Below the pieces are notes generated by a model, which saw only the letters and a program-made list of their open reading frames with translations, made no database searches and was not told where the DNA came from. From Streptomyces capillispiralis (GTDB taxonomy: Bacteria; Actinomycetota; Actinomycetes; Streptomycetales; Streptomycetaceae): a stretch of 64,000 bases of DNA. Location of the stretch: contig NZ_VIWV01000001.1 of the NCBI RefSeq assembly GCF_007829875.1, positions 930,001 to 994,000 of the forward strand. The letters are read 5' to 3'. The position numbers were made by a program, and so were the translations under genes. Numbering within the stretch: the first letter of the stretch is position 1; every line of letters starts with the position of its first letter. Shown here one piece after another: positions 34,546 to 43,970 of this stretch.

Positions 34546-35517
34546 TCAGGTGCGGGCGGACGGGAGGGTGGCGGGCCGGAAACGGCGGCGGTACTCGGCC
34601 GGTGACGTCCCGAGGGTGCGCACGAAGGCGCGGCGCATCGCCTCGGGTGTGCCGTAGCCGCTGGCGCGGGAGATCTCCTCGACGCCGTCGCCGGTGTCCT
34701 CCAGCAGGCGCCGGGCGTGTTCGAGCCGTACCCGGTCGACGTAGCGGCCCGGTGTGGTGCCGGTCTCGGCGTGGAAGGCGCGGGCGAAGTGGCGCGGCGA
34801 GAGGGCCGCGCGGGCCGCGAGCGCCTCGACGGACAGGTCGGCCTCGGGGTGTTCGGTGATCCACTGCTGGACCTCGCGCAGCGGCTCGCGCCGCGCGGTC
34901 TGGGCGGCGAGCTGGGCGCTGAACTGGGCCTGGTTGCCCGGCCGGCGCAGGAACACCACCAGGTGCCGGGCGATGGTGAGGGCGGCCCGCCGGCCGAGGT
35001 CCTCCTCGACCAGGGCGAGCGCGAGGTCGATGCCGGAGGTGACGCCGGCGGACGTGGCGACGTGGCCGTCTCGGACGTAGATGGGGTCGGGGTCGACGTC
35101 GACGGCCGGGTGGTCGCGGGCCAGCGTGTCGCAGTAGGCCCAGTGCGTGGTGGCGCGGCGGCCGTCCAGGAGTCCGGCGGTGGCGAGCAGCGCGGCACCG
35201 GTGCAGACGGAGACCAGTCGCTCGGCGCGCGGTCCGTGCCGGCGCAGCCAGTCGGTCAGCCGCTGATCGGGCCGACGGGTGCCCTGTCCGCCGGGTACGA
35301 GCAGCGTGTGCGGCTCCGGCGCGTCGGCCAGCGCGCCGTCCGGTACGAGGGTCAGGCCGCTGGTCGTCCGCACGGGGGCGCCGTCCGGGGAGGCGGTGCG
35401 CAGCCGGTAGGTCCCCGGGGTGTGCTTCTCGGCGCCCGAGAAGACCTCCACGGGGCCGGTGACATCCAGGCTCTGCACGCCGTCGAAGAGGACGACGAGA
35501 ACGGTTCGCTGCGCCAT
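34546..35517 (-). CDS. GlxA-type AraC-family regulator with DJ-1-like domain
   Basis: Transcription regulator of 323 aa. The N-terminal half is a DJ-1/PfpI domain (elbow VSVCTGAALLATAG), and the C-terminal 100 residues form an AraC double helix-turn-helix (LSPRHFARAFHAETGTTPGR and ISRASGYGTPEAMRRAF). The same sensor fold appears in the adjacent enzyme gene, which it probably controls. The start is the ATG at 35517, facing a divergent small gene at 35699. Confidence 0.9.
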   Translation of the reverse strand: MAQRTVLVVLFDGVQSLDVTGPVEVFSGAEKHTPGTYRLRTASPDGAPVRTTSGLTLVPDGALADAPEPHTLLVPGGQGTRRPDQRLTDWLRRHGPRAERLVSVCTGAALLATAGLLDGRRATTHWAYCDTLARDHPAVDVDPDPIYVRDGHVATSAGVTSGIDLALALVEEDLGRRAALTIARHLVVFLRRPGNQAQFSAQLAAQTARREPLREVQQWITEHPEADLSVEALAARAALSPRHFARAFHAETGTTPGRYVDRVRLEHARRLLEDTGDGVEEISRASGYGTPEAMRRAFVRTLGTSPAEYRRRFRPATLPSART

Positions 35518-35698
35518 GCGGTCGATTCTTGGCGCTGCCCGGGACGGCCGCAACGACGGGTTCCCCACCTTTCCTGCCACCGCCTGCCACCGCCCGGCGG
35601 CGGGGAACCGGAGGGTGCCGTGCATGTTGAAGCGTTGACGAGGTACACGGAGGAACACCATCCCGGCCGCAGGGGCCGGGGGACGAAAGGGGAAACTC

Positions 35699-35830
35699 GT
35701 GTTCCGTGCCATCGCAGACGTCCTGCGCCAGATCGGCGGGGCCATCGCCACCGTCGTGACGCTGCCGTTCCGGGCGCTCGCCCGGCTGTTCGGCGGGGCC
35801 TCGTCCAGCACCCGTGGCCACCGCGCCTGA
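35699..35830 (+). CDS. LPFR-motif small protein
   Basis: A 43-aa protein starting with GTG at 35699, preceded by AAAGGGG. It has an amphipathic or membrane-bound helix, with the pattern VVTLPFRALARLFGG that names the LPFR small-protein family in streptomycetes. Function unknown. It is followed by a short gap to tex but has its own ribosome-binding site, so it is a distinct gene. Confidence 0.82.
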   Translation: MFRAIADVLRQIGGAIATVVTLPFRALARLFGGASSSTRGHRA

Positions 35831-35935
35831 CGCCGCCCGGGCGGTGTCCGGGCGAGTCGCCGCCCTGATCCCCGATTGTCGGCGCCACCTGCCACAATTG
35901 CCGCGCAACCCCAGTGGAGAAGGCGGTACGGGATC

Positions 35936-38293
35936 GTGACGACACCCCTCACAGCGTCCATCGAAGGCAGGATCGCCGAGGAGCTCGGCGTACGGGAGCG
36001 GCAGGTCAGGTCGGCCGTCGAGCTGCTCGACGGCGGTTCGACGGTGCCCTTCATCGCCCGCTACCGCAAGGAAGCGACCGAGATGCTCGACGACGCGCAG
36101 CTGCGCACGATCGAGGAGCGGCTGCGCTATCTGCGGGAGCTGGAGGACCGTCGTACGGCGATCCTGGAGTCGGTGCGCGAGCAGGGCAAGCTCACCGACG
36201 AGCTGGAGGCGCGGATCCGGGGCGCCGAGACGAAGGCGCGGCTGGAGGACATCTACCTGCCGTACAAGCCCAAGCGGCGCACCAAGGCGCAGATCGCGCG
36301 GGAGGCGGGTCTGGAGCCGCTGGCGGAGGGGCTGCTCGGTGATCCGGGCGTCGACCCCCTCGCCGCGGCCGCCGCGTTCGTGGACGCGGACAAGGGCGTG
36401 GCCGATCCGCAGGCGGCCCTGGACGGCGCCCGCGCCATCCTCACCGAGCGGTTCTCGGAGGACGCCGACCTGATCGGCGAGCTGCGCGAGCGCATGTGGG
36501 TGCGCGGGCGGCTGGCCGCGAAGGTGCGCGAGGGCAAGGAGGAGGCGGGCGCGAAGTTCGCCGACTACTTCGACTTCGCCGAGCCGTTCACCGAGCTGCC
36601 CTCGCACCGGATCCTGGCGATGCTGCGCGGTGAGAAGGAGGAGGTCCTCGACCTCGTCCTGGAGCCGGAGGAGCCGGTGGACGGTCCGTCGTCGTACGAG
36701 GGGATCGTCGCGCACCGGTTCGGGATCGCCGACCGGGGGCGTCCGGCCGACAAGTGGCTGGGCGACACGGTCCGCTGGGCGTGGCGTACGCGCATCCTGG
36801 TGCACCTCGGCCTCGACCTGCGGCTGCGGCTGCGCACCGCCGCCGAGGACGAGGCGGTGCGGGTCTTCGCGGCCAACCTGCGCGACCTGCTGCTGGCCGC
36901 CCCGGCCGGCACCCGCGCCACGCTGGGCCTCGACCCCGGTTTCCGTACGGGTGTGAAGGTCGCCGTGGTCGACGCGACCGGCAAGGTCGTCGCCACGGAC
37001 GTGATCCACCCGCACGTCCCGGCCAACCGGTGGGACGAGGCGATCGCGAAGCTGGCGCGGCTGGCGAAGGAGCACGCGGTCGAGCTGGTCGCCATCGGCA
37101 ACGGCACGGCGTCCCGCGAGACCGACAAGCTCGCCGGTGAACTGATCGCCAAGCACCCGGAGTTGAAGCTGACGAAGGTGATGGTGTCGGAGGCGGGCGC
37201 CTCCGTGTACTCCGCCTCCGCGTTCGCCTCGCAGGAGCTGCCGGACATGGACGTGTCGCTGCGCGGCGCGGTGTCGATCGCGCGCCGGCTCCAGGACCCG
37301 CTGGCCGAGCTGGTGAAGATCGACCCGAAGTCGATCGGTGTCGGCCAGTACCAGCACGACCTGTCCGAGGTGAAGCTGTCACGCTCGCTGGACGCGGTGG
37401 TGGAGGACTGTGTGAACGGCGTGGGCGTGGACGTCAACACGGCGTCGGCGCCGCTGCTGGCGCGGGTCTCCGGCATCACCTCGGGGCTGGCCGAGAACAT
37501 CGTGGCCCACCGGGACTCCAACGGGCCGTTCCGGTCGCGCGGCGAGCTGAAGAAGGTCTCACGGCTCGGCCCGAAGGCGTACGAGCAGTGCGCGGGCTTC
37601 CTGCGGATCCGCGGCGGCGACGACCCGCTGGACGCCTCCAGCGTGCACCCGGAGGCCTACCCGGTCGTCCGGCGGATGGTGAAGTCCTCCGGTGCGGAGG
37701 TCGCCTCGCTGATCGGCAACACGGCGGTGCTGCGGTCGCTGAGGCCGCAGGAGTTCGTGGACGACACGTTCGGTCTGCCGACCGTGAGCGACATCCTGAA
37801 GGAGCTGGAGAAGCCGGGGCGCGATCCGCGGCCCGCGTTCAAGACGGCCGTCTTCAAGGAGGGCGTGGAGAAGATCTCCGACCTGTCGTCCGGGATGGTG
37901 CTGGAGGGCGTCGTGACGAACGTCGCGGCCTTCGGCGCCTTCGTGGACGTCGGTGTGCACCAGGACGGGCTGGTGCACGTCTCCGCGATGTCCAAGACGT
38001 TCGTGAAGGACCCGCGGGACGTGGTGAAGCCCGGTGACATCGTCAAGGTGAAGGTCCTCGACGTCGACATCCCGCGCAAGCGGATCTCGCTGACGCTGCG
38101 GCTGGACGACGAGGCCGCGCCGCAGGGAGAGCCGCAGCGGGGGCAGCGCGGGGAGCGGCAGGGCGGCCGGCCGCCCAAGCAGCGGCAGCAGCAGGGCCGT
38201 TCCGGTTCCGCGGGGAAGGGGCGGCCCGCGGCTGCGCCGGCTCCCGCCAACGGGGCGATGGCCGACGCGTTGCGGCGGGCCGGGCTGGCGTAG
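35936..38293 (+). CDS. tex: Tex family RNA-binding transcription accessory protein
   Basis: Protein of 785 aa with the full Tex layout: N-terminal helical domain, YqgF-like RNase H fold ([14 protein letters not shown], about residues 332-345), helix-hairpin-helix modules, and an S1 RNA-binding domain near residues 655-725 ([20 protein letters not shown]). A C-terminal Gln/Gly/Arg-rich tail of about 60 residues follows S1. It acts as a nucleic-acid-binding protein in transcription and stress response. The GTG at 35936 follows GGAGAAGG. It faces the ABC-F gene with a terminator between. Confidence 0.94.
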   Translation: MTTPLTASIEGRIAEELGVRERQVRSAVELLDGGSTVPFIARYRKEATEMLDDAQLRTIEERLRYLRELEDRRTAILESVREQGKLTDELEARIRGAETKARLEDIYLPYKPKRRTKAQIAREAGLEPLAEGLLGDPGVDPLAAAAAFVDADKGVADPQAALDGARAILTERFSEDADLIGELRERMWVRGRLAAKVREGKEEAGAKFADYFDFAEPFTELPSHRILAMLRGEKEEVLDLVLEPEEPVDGPSSYEGIVAHRFGIADRGRPADKWLGDTVRWAWRTRILVHLGLDLRLRLRTAAEDEAVRVFAANLRDLLLAAPAGTRATLGLDPGFRTGVKVAVVDATGKVVATDVIHPHVPANRWDEAIAKLARLAKEHAVELVAIGNGTASRETDKLAGELIAKHPELKLTKVMVSEAGASVYSASAFASQELPDMDVSLRGAVSIARRLQDPLAELVKIDPKSIGVGQYQHDLSEVKLSRSLDAVVEDCVNGVGVDVNTASAPLLARVSGITSGLAENIVAHRDSNGPFRSRGELKKVSRLGPKAYEQCAGFLRIRGGDDPLDASSVHPEAYPVVRRMVKSSGAEVASLIGNTAVLRSLRPQEFVDDTFGLPTVSDILKELEKPGRDPRPAFKTAVFKEGVEKISDLSSGMVLEGVVTNVAAFGAFVDVGVHQDGLVHVSAMSKTFVKDPRDVVKPGDIVKVKVLDVDIPRKRISLTLRLDDEAAPQGEPQRGQRGERQGGRPPKQRQQQGRSGSAGKGRPAAAPAPANGAMADALRRAGLA

Positions 38294-38322
38294 CCACGCG
38301 GCGCGGGGGCGGGGCGTGGGTG

Positions 38323-38340
38323 CGCGGGCCGGTGCCCGCG
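38323..38340. terminator. Shared hairpin between tex and the ABC-F gene
   Basis: A 7-bp stem (CGCGGGC with GCCCGCG) and a CGGT loop lie in the 79-bp gap between converging stop codons, so it could serve both strands. GC-rich without T tracts. Confidence 0.55.
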
Positions 38341-38372
38341 GCCCGCGTCCGCCCTCGGGGTGACCGCCGGGT

Positions 38373-40016
38373 TTAAGTGCGTTCCACGACCTTGCCGTCC
38401 GTGACCTCCAGGCGCCGGGTCACCCGCACCGCGTCGAGCATGCGGCGGTCGTGGGTGATCAGCAGGAGGGTGCCCTCGTAGCTGTCCAGGGCCGATTCGA
38501 GCTGCTCGATGGCCGGCAGGTCCAGGTGGTTGGTCGGCTCGTCCAGGACCAGCAGGTTGACGCCCCGGCCCTGGAGGAGGGCGAGGGCGGCGCGGGTGCG
38601 TTCGCCCGGCGAGAGGGTGGCCGCCGGGCGCATGACGTGGTCGGCCTTGAGGCCGAACTTGGCCAGCAGGGTGCGGATGTCGGCCGGTTCCAGGTCGGGG
38701 ACGGCCGGGCGGAACGCGTCGAGCAGGGCCTCGGGGCCGTGGAACAGCGCGCGGGCCTGGTCGACCTCGCCGAGCAGCACCCCGGAGCCGAGGGCGGCGT
38801 GCCCGGCGTCGAGCGGGACGCGGCCGAGCAGGGCGCCCAGCAGGGTGGACTTGCCCGCGCCGTTGGCGCCGGTGACCGCCACCCGGTCGGCCCAGTCGAT
38901 CTGCAGGGAGACCGGTCCGAGGGTGAAGCCGCCCCGCCGGACCTCGGCGTCCCGGAGGGTGGCGACGACCGCCCCCGAGCGGGCGGCCGCCGCGATCTCC
39001 ATGCGCAGCTCCCACTCCTTGCGCGGCTCCTCGACGACGTCGAGGCGTTCGATCATGCGCTGCGTCTGGCGCGCCTTGGCGGCCTGCTTCTCGCTGGCCT
39101 CGCTGCGGAACTTGCGGCCGATCTTGTCGTTGTCGTTGCCCGCCTTGCGGCGGGCGTTCTTCACGCCCTTGTCCATCCAGGCCCGCTGCGTCTGCGCGCG
39201 GTCCTGGAGCGCGGCCCGCTTGTCGGCGTACTCCTCGAACTCGTCGCGGGCGTGCCTGCGGGCCACCTCCCGCTCCTCCAGATAGGCGGTGTAGCCGCCG
39301 CCGTAGAGATTGATCCGCCGCTGGGCGAGGTCGAGTTCCAGGACCTTGGTGACGGTGCGGGTGAGGAACTCGCGGTCGTGGCTGACGACGACGGTCCCGG
39401 CGCGCAGTCCGCCCACGAAGCGTTCGAGGCGCTCCAGGCCGTCCAGGTCGAGGTCGTTGGTCGGCTCGTCGAGGAGGAAGACGTCGTAACGGGAGAGGAG
39501 GAGGGAGGCGAGTCCGGCGCGGGCCGCCTGGCCGCCGGAGAGGGCGGTCATCGGCTGGTCCAGGTCGACGGCCAGGCCGAGGGATCCCGCGGTCTCCTCG
39601 GCGCGCTCGTCGAGGTCGGCGCCGCCCAGGGCCAGCCAGCGCTCCAGACTCGTGGCGTACGCGTCGTCGGCGCCCGGCGCCCCGTCGACCAGGGCCTGGG
39701 TCGCCTCGTCCATCGCCCGCTGCGCCTCGGCGACACCGGTGCGGCGGGCCAGGAACGCCCGCACGCTCTCGCCGGGCCGGCGCTCCGGCTCCTGCGGGAG
39801 GTGTCCTACGGTCGCGGTGGGCGGGGAGAGCCGCAGCTCGCCCTCCTCCGGTGCGGTGAGCCCGGCGAGCAGGCGCAGCAGCGTGGACTTGCCCGCGCCG
39901 TTGGCGCCGACCAGGCCGATCACGTCGCCGGGGGCGACGACGAGGTCGAGACCGGTGAACAGGGAGCGGTCTCCGTGACCGGCGGCGAGCTTCTTGGCGA
40001 CGAGGGTGGCAGTCAT
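38373..40016 (-). CDS. ABC-F family ATPase (Uup/EttA-like)
   Basis: Cytoplasmic protein of 547 aa with two ABC cassettes and no membrane segments. Walker A motifs are GANGAGKST (twice), the signatures are LSGGQAARA and LSPGERTRA, and Walker B is followed by LLDEPTNDLD and LVLDEPTNHLD. A charged linker of about 90 residues (rich in Arg/Lys/Gln) joins the cassettes, as in ribosome-binding ABC-F proteins. It starts 13 bp after the unknown gene at 40030-41088. It may be housekeeping translation factor rather than resistance. Confidence 0.9.
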   Translation of the reverse strand: MTATLVAKKLAAGHGDRSLFTGLDLVVAPGDVIGLVGANGAGKSTLLRLLAGLTAPEEGELRLSPPTATVGHLPQEPERRPGESVRAFLARRTGVAEAQRAMDEATQALVDGAPGADDAYATSLERWLALGGADLDERAEETAGSLGLAVDLDQPMTALSGGQAARAGLASLLLSRYDVFLLDEPTNDLDLDGLERLERFVGGLRAGTVVVSHDREFLTRTVTKVLELDLAQRRINLYGGGYTAYLEEREVARRHARDEFEEYADKRAALQDRAQTQRAWMDKGVKNARRKAGNDNDKIGRKFRSEASEKQAAKARQTQRMIERLDVVEEPRKEWELRMEIAAAARSGAVVATLRDAEVRRGGFTLGPVSLQIDWADRVAVTGANGAGKSTLLGALLGRVPLDAGHAALGSGVLLGEVDQARALFHGPEALLDAFRPAVPDLEPADIRTLLAKFGLKADHVMRPAATLSPGERTRAALALLQGRGVNLLVLDEPTNHLDLPAIEQLESALDSYEGTLLLITHDRRMLDAVRVTRRLEVTDGKVVERT

Positions 40017-40029
40017 CAGACCGCCGATC

Positions 40030-41088
40030 CTAACGGCCGGGCGCGGCCGGCCGCTCCGCGGTTCCTCGGCGCTCCACCGCCGTCACCAGGACCGTCCCGG
40101 CGGTGCGTGCCACGAGGTGGGCGTCGCCCCTCACCGCCTTCGCGTCCAGCGGGACGCGGTGCCGGCCCGGCTCCAGGACGCCGTCGAAGAGGTCCTGGGC
40201 GTGGGTGCGGGAGAGGCGGTCGACCCGGTAGGCGGTGAGCCGCACCCGGCAGGACGAGGTGACCTCCAGTTCCGCCCCGCCGCCGTCGGCGGTGAGGCCG
40301 GTCAGACGGCGCTGTGCGCGCGGACTGCGATCAAGGGCCTGCTCGGTCCGGGCGACCAGCAGCGGGACGATGGGGGCGGACCCGTCGACGCAGGGCACGT
40401 CGACGCCGGCGTCGGCGAAGGCGCGGCGGACGGCGTCGCGTTCCCCGGGGCCGACCGACCGGCCGAAGACCACGGCGCCGTAGCCGCGCAGTTCGTCGGC
40501 GGGGACGCCGTCGGCGCTCTGCGCGATGTCGGCGCCGATGCCGATGGTGCGCAGGGCGGCGGCGAGCCGGGCGAGCAGGGCGACCCGGGCGCCGATCAGC
40601 AGGACGCGGCGGCGGGTGCCCGGGGAGCCGCCCTCCAGGAGGGCGGCGAGCGCGGCGCGGTACTCGGTGCCGCGGAAGCGGAACGGGCCTATGCCGTGGT
40701 AGCCGTTGAACTCCAGATCGGCGTGCACGTCGGTCTGCCAGGCGAAGTCCCGCCAGACGAAGTCCTCGCCGTCGGCTTCGATGACCGCGGTGACCGCGCC
40801 ACAGGCGAGGTCCTGGCACTCGGGGCAGCCGTAGACGATGTACCGGCCTGCGGGCAGCGGTGCCTCGTCCTCCAGCAGCAGGCCGCGGACCTGGGCGGTG
40901 AAGAGGGAGGGCGGGACGTCGGAGGCGAGCGGGGAGACGGCGTCCAGGTCGGAGAGGCGGAAGAGCAGGGGGCGTCCGTCGACGACGAAGTCGACGAAGT
41001 CCCGGTGGACTTGGTAGTCACCGTTGGCCAGGAGCCCACCGGCCCTCGTCGCCGGTGCCAGGCCGAAGGTCGCGTACTCGGCAGACAT
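40030..41088 (-). CDS. Unidentified protein of 352 aa
   Basis: I do not recognise a characterised family. The N-terminal half is soluble and has a possible metal- or disulfide-forming cysteine set (YGCPECQDLACGAV at about residues 85-98). A Rossmann-like middle section (RRRVLLIGARVALLARLAAALRTIG) follows. There are no membrane segments or signal peptide. Relatives in streptomycetes are usually annotated only as oxidoreductase or hypothetical, and no cofactor motif supports that here. It is followed closely by the ABC-F gene and diverges from the D-amino-acid oxidase gene. Confidence 0.8.
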   Translation of the reverse strand: MSAEYATFGLAPATRAGGLLANGDYQVHRDFVDFVVDGRPLLFRLSDLDAVSPLASDVPPSLFTAQVRGLLLEDEAPLPAGRYIVYGCPECQDLACGAVTAVIEADGEDFVWRDFAWQTDVHADLEFNGYHGIGPFRFRGTEYRAALAALLEGGSPGTRRRVLLIGARVALLARLAAALRTIGIGADIAQSADGVPADELRGYGAVVFGRSVGPGERDAVRRAFADAGVDVPCVDGSAPIVPLLVARTEQALDRSPRAQRRLTGLTADGGGAELEVTSSCRVRLTAYRVDRLSRTHAQDLFDGVLEPGRHRVPLDAKAVRGDAHLVARTAGTVLVTAVERRGTAERPAAPGR

Positions 41089-41154
41089 GCCGTGAGTATT
41101 CCCACCGCGGGACGGACCTGAGCACGGCATGACATGTTCCGCTACCGTCCCCCG

Positions 41155-42108
41155 ATGGAAACCGAACTGGACTGTGACGTCCTGGTGGTCGGCGGCGGCG
41201 TCATCGGGCTGACGACGGCCGTGGTCCTCGCCGAGCGCGGCGTACGGGTACGGCTGTGGACGCGGGACCCGGTCGAGCGGACCACCTCGGCGGTCGCGGG
41301 CGCGCTGTGGTGGCCGTACCGGATCGAGCCGGTGGCGTCGGCGCGCGCGTGGGCGCTGCGGTCGCTGGAGGTGTACGAGGAGCTGGCGGCGCGGCCGGAG
41401 GCCACCGGTGTGCGGATGGCCGAGGGGGTGCTGGGCGAGACGGCACTGGAGGACGTCGGGGCGTGGGCCGCCGCCCGGTTGCCGGGGCTGCGCCGGGCGA
41501 CGTCCGCGGAGTATCCCGCCGGGTCGGGTGTGTGGGCCCGGCTGCCGCTCGTCGACATGCCGGCCCATCTGCCGTGGCTGCGGGAGCGGTTGCGGGCGGC
41601 GGGCGCGGTGGTGGAGACGCGTACGGTGGCGGATCTGGCGGAAGCGCGGGCCCCGGTCGTGGTCAACTGCACGGGGCTGGGGGCGCGGGAGCTGGTGCCG
41701 GACCCGGCGGTGCGGCCGGTGCGGGGGCAGCTGGTGGTCGTGGAGAACCCCGGGATCCGTACCTGGACGGTCTCCACGGGGGACGACGGCGCGATGGCGT
41801 ACTGCTTCCCGCATCGGGGCCGGCTGGTGCTGGGCGGTACGGCGGAGGAGGACGCCTGGTCCCTGGAGCCGGATCCCGCGGTGGCGGAGGCGATCGTGCG
41901 GCGGTGTGCGGCGCTGCGGCCGGAGATCGCCGGCGCGCGTGTCCTGGAGCACCGGGTGGGGCTGCGTCCCGCCCGCGACACCGTCCGCCTGGAGCGCGTG
42001 CCGCTCCCCGACGGCCGGCTCCTGGTCCACCACTACGGGCACGGCGGCGCGGGCGTCACGGTCGCCTGGGGCTGCGCGGAGGAGGCGGCGCGGCTGGCCG
42101 TCGGCTGA
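41155..42108 (+). CDS. FAD-dependent D-amino-acid oxidase
   Basis: FAD enzyme of 317 aa that oxidises D-amino acids to 2-oxo acids. The N-terminal FAD motif VVGGGVIGLTTAVVLAERG and the DAAO signature VHHYGHGGAGVTVAWG are both intact. The ATG at 41155 follows TACCGT by 6 bp, which could be a -10 box of a leaderless transcript; an ATG at 41134 is an alternative start. It faces the BCCT gene with a strong terminator between them. Confidence 0.9.
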   Translation: METELDCDVLVVGGGVIGLTTAVVLAERGVRVRLWTRDPVERTTSAVAGALWWPYRIEPVASARAWALRSLEVYEELAARPEATGVRMAEGVLGETALEDVGAWAAARLPGLRRATSAEYPAGSGVWARLPLVDMPAHLPWLRERLRAAGAVVETRTVADLAEARAPVVVNCTGLGARELVPDPAVRPVRGQLVVVENPGIRTWTVSTGDDGAMAYCFPHRGRLVLGGTAEEDAWSLEPDPAVAEAIVRRCAALRPEIAGARVLEHRVGLRPARDTVRLERVPLPDGRLLVHHYGHGGAGVTVAWGCAEEAARLAVG

Positions 42109-42123
42109 CGGCGCCGGACGCGG

Positions 42124-42161
42124 GGGCGGGCCCGGGGAGATGGGGTCCGGTGGGCCCGCCC
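42124..42161. terminator. Bidirectional terminator between DAAO and BCCT genes
   Basis: The arms GGGCGGGCCC and GGGCCCGCCC (10 bp, perfect) flank an 18-nt loop in the 60-bp gap between converging genes. Confidence 0.7.
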
Positions 42162-42168
42162 GCGCGGG

Positions 42169-43890
42169 TCAGTGCTTGCCGATGGGGTCGCCCTCCACGT
42201 CCGGGCCGCGGCCGGGGCCGATGCGGAGTTCGAATTCGCCGTCGTACTTCTTGTGTCCCTGGACGACGGCCAGCTCCACCGCCTCGGAGCCCATCTCGCC
42301 GCGCACGATGAGCGGGTCGCGGCGCAGGTCGCGCATGAGGGCCACGCACATGAAGACCATCACGACGACGAACGGCGCCGCCGCGAGGATCGTGAGGTTC
42401 TGCAGGCCGGTCAGCGCGTCGCCCTGGCCGCTGCCGACGATCAGCATGATCGCGGCCACGGCGCCGGTGAGCACGCCCCAGAACACCACGACCAGGCGGC
42501 CCGGTTCGAGGGCGCCCTTCTGCGAGAGGGTGCCCATGACGATCGAGGCCGCGTCGGCGCCCGAGACGAAGAAGATGCCGACGAGGATCATCACCAGCAG
42601 GCTCGCGGCCGTGGCCATGGGGAACTCCTGCAGCACCGCGAAGAGCCGGCCCTCGGGCGTGGCCTCCTCGCCGAGCCGCCCCTGTTCCTGGAGCTTCATC
42701 GCGGAACCGCCGAAGATCGCGAACCAGACCAGGCTGACCGTGCTGGGGACCAGGATGACGCCGCCGATGAACTGACGGATCGTGCGGCCCCGGCTGATGC
42801 GGGCGATGAACATGCCGACGAAGGGCGTCCAGGAGATCCACCACGCCCAGTAGAAGACGGTCCAGCTGCCTAGCCAGTCGGCGACGCCCTCGCCGCCGCT
42901 GGCCTCGGTGCGCCCGGCCAGCTGCGGGAGGTCACCCAGGTAGGAGAAGACCGAGGTGGGCAGCAGGTCGAGGACGACGATCGTCGGACCGGCCACGAAC
43001 ACGAACAGGGCGAGCACCAGCGCCAGCACCATGTTGGTGTTGGACAGCCACTGGATGCCCTTCTCCACCCCGGAGACCGCGGAGGCGACGAACGCGGCGG
43101 TCAGGATCGCGATGATGCTGACCAGCAGCCCCGTGCTCACCTTCTCCATCCAGCCCAGCTCCCGCACACCGGAGCCGATCTGGAGCGCGCCCAGGCCCAG
43201 CGAGGCCGCCGAGCCGAACACGGTCGCCACGATGGCGAGCATGTCGATGACGCGGCCCCCGATGCCGTTGGCGTTCTTCGAGCCGATCAGCGGGGTGAAG
43301 ACGGCGCTGATGGTCTGCCGGCGGCGCCTGCGGAAGGTGCTGTAGGCGATGGCGAGCCCGACCACGGCGTAGATGGCCCAGGGGTGGAGCGTCCAGTGGA
43401 AGAGCGTGGTCGCCATGGCCGTCTCCATGCGGTCGCCGGAGTCGGCCGGACCGGTGCCCGGCGGGGGCGTGATGTAGTGCCCGAGCGGCTCGCTCACGCC
43501 GTAGAACATCAGGCCGATCCCCATGCCCGCGCTGAACATCATCGCGACCCAGGAGACGGTGCGGAACTCCGGTTCCTCGCCCTCGGCGCCGAGGTGGATC
43601 CGGCCGTAGCGGCTGGCCGCGAGCCAGAGGGCGAAGACGACGAAGCCGGAGGCGGCCAGCATGAACGCCCAGCCGCCGTTGTGCATCAGGCCGCCGAGCA
43701 TGCTGGTGGAGGCGTTCTCCAGCGAGTCGGTCCCGACGGCGCCCCAGAGCACGAACGCGAGGGTGAGCAACGCTGTGACGCCGAACACCACCCGGTCGGT
43801 CCGGGGGCGTCCCCGGCCGGGCAGGCCCGCTTCGGAGCCCGGCAACGGGCCTGCCGTCTGATCCTTGTCACTGTGCTGGTCCTGCGTCAC
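42169..43890 (-). CDS. BCCT family osmolyte transporter (glycine betaine/choline)
   Basis: Secondary transporter of 573 aa with 12 predicted helices. The betaine/choline/carnitine transporter signature is present in the segment from WTVFYWAWWISWTPFVGMF to ISRGRTIRQF. N-terminal and C-terminal hydrophilic extensions are about 35 and 55 residues long. GAAAGG precedes the GTG at 43890 by 8 nt, so I prefer it to the GTG at 43899. The expected substrate is glycine betaine for osmoprotection. A candidate promoter lies 44-72 bp upstream. Confidence 0.93.
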   Translation of the reverse strand: MTQDQHSDKDQTAGPLPGSEAGLPGRGRPRTDRVVFGVTALLTLAFVLWGAVGTDSLENASTSMLGGLMHNGGWAFMLAASGFVVFALWLAASRYGRIHLGAEGEEPEFRTVSWVAMMFSAGMGIGLMFYGVSEPLGHYITPPPGTGPADSGDRMETAMATTLFHWTLHPWAIYAVVGLAIAYSTFRRRRRQTISAVFTPLIGSKNANGIGGRVIDMLAIVATVFGSAASLGLGALQIGSGVRELGWMEKVSTGLLVSIIAILTAAFVASAVSGVEKGIQWLSNTNMVLALVLALFVFVAGPTIVVLDLLPTSVFSYLGDLPQLAGRTEASGGEGVADWLGSWTVFYWAWWISWTPFVGMFIARISRGRTIRQFIGGVILVPSTVSLVWFAIFGGSAMKLQEQGRLGEEATPEGRLFAVLQEFPMATAASLLVMILVGIFFVSGADAASIVMGTLSQKGALEPGRLVVVFWGVLTGAVAAIMLIVGSGQGDALTGLQNLTILAAAPFVVVMVFMCVALMRDLRRDPLIVRGEMGSEAVELAVVQGHKKYDGEFELRIGPGRGPDVEGDPIGKH

Positions 43891-43933
43891 AGGCGGCACC
43901 TTTCGTCAGAGCCGTGGGCGGAGAGCACTCCTC

Positions 43934-43962
43934 CCGATAGGCCCCTACCACCTTTGGCGCAA
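43934..43962 (-). promoter_or_regulatory. Candidate promoter of the BCCT transporter gene
   Basis: On the minus strand TTGCGC and TATCGG are separated by 17 bp, between the M14 stop and the BCCT start. A housekeeping-type spacing; not tested. Confidence 0.4.
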
Positions 43963-43970
43963 AACTCACC

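Noticed and set aside
34154..37357. 1067-codon minus-strand open frame across the regulator and tex
   Set aside because: It runs against tex and out of frame with the AraC gene; repetitive Arg/Ala/Gly-rich translation without domains.
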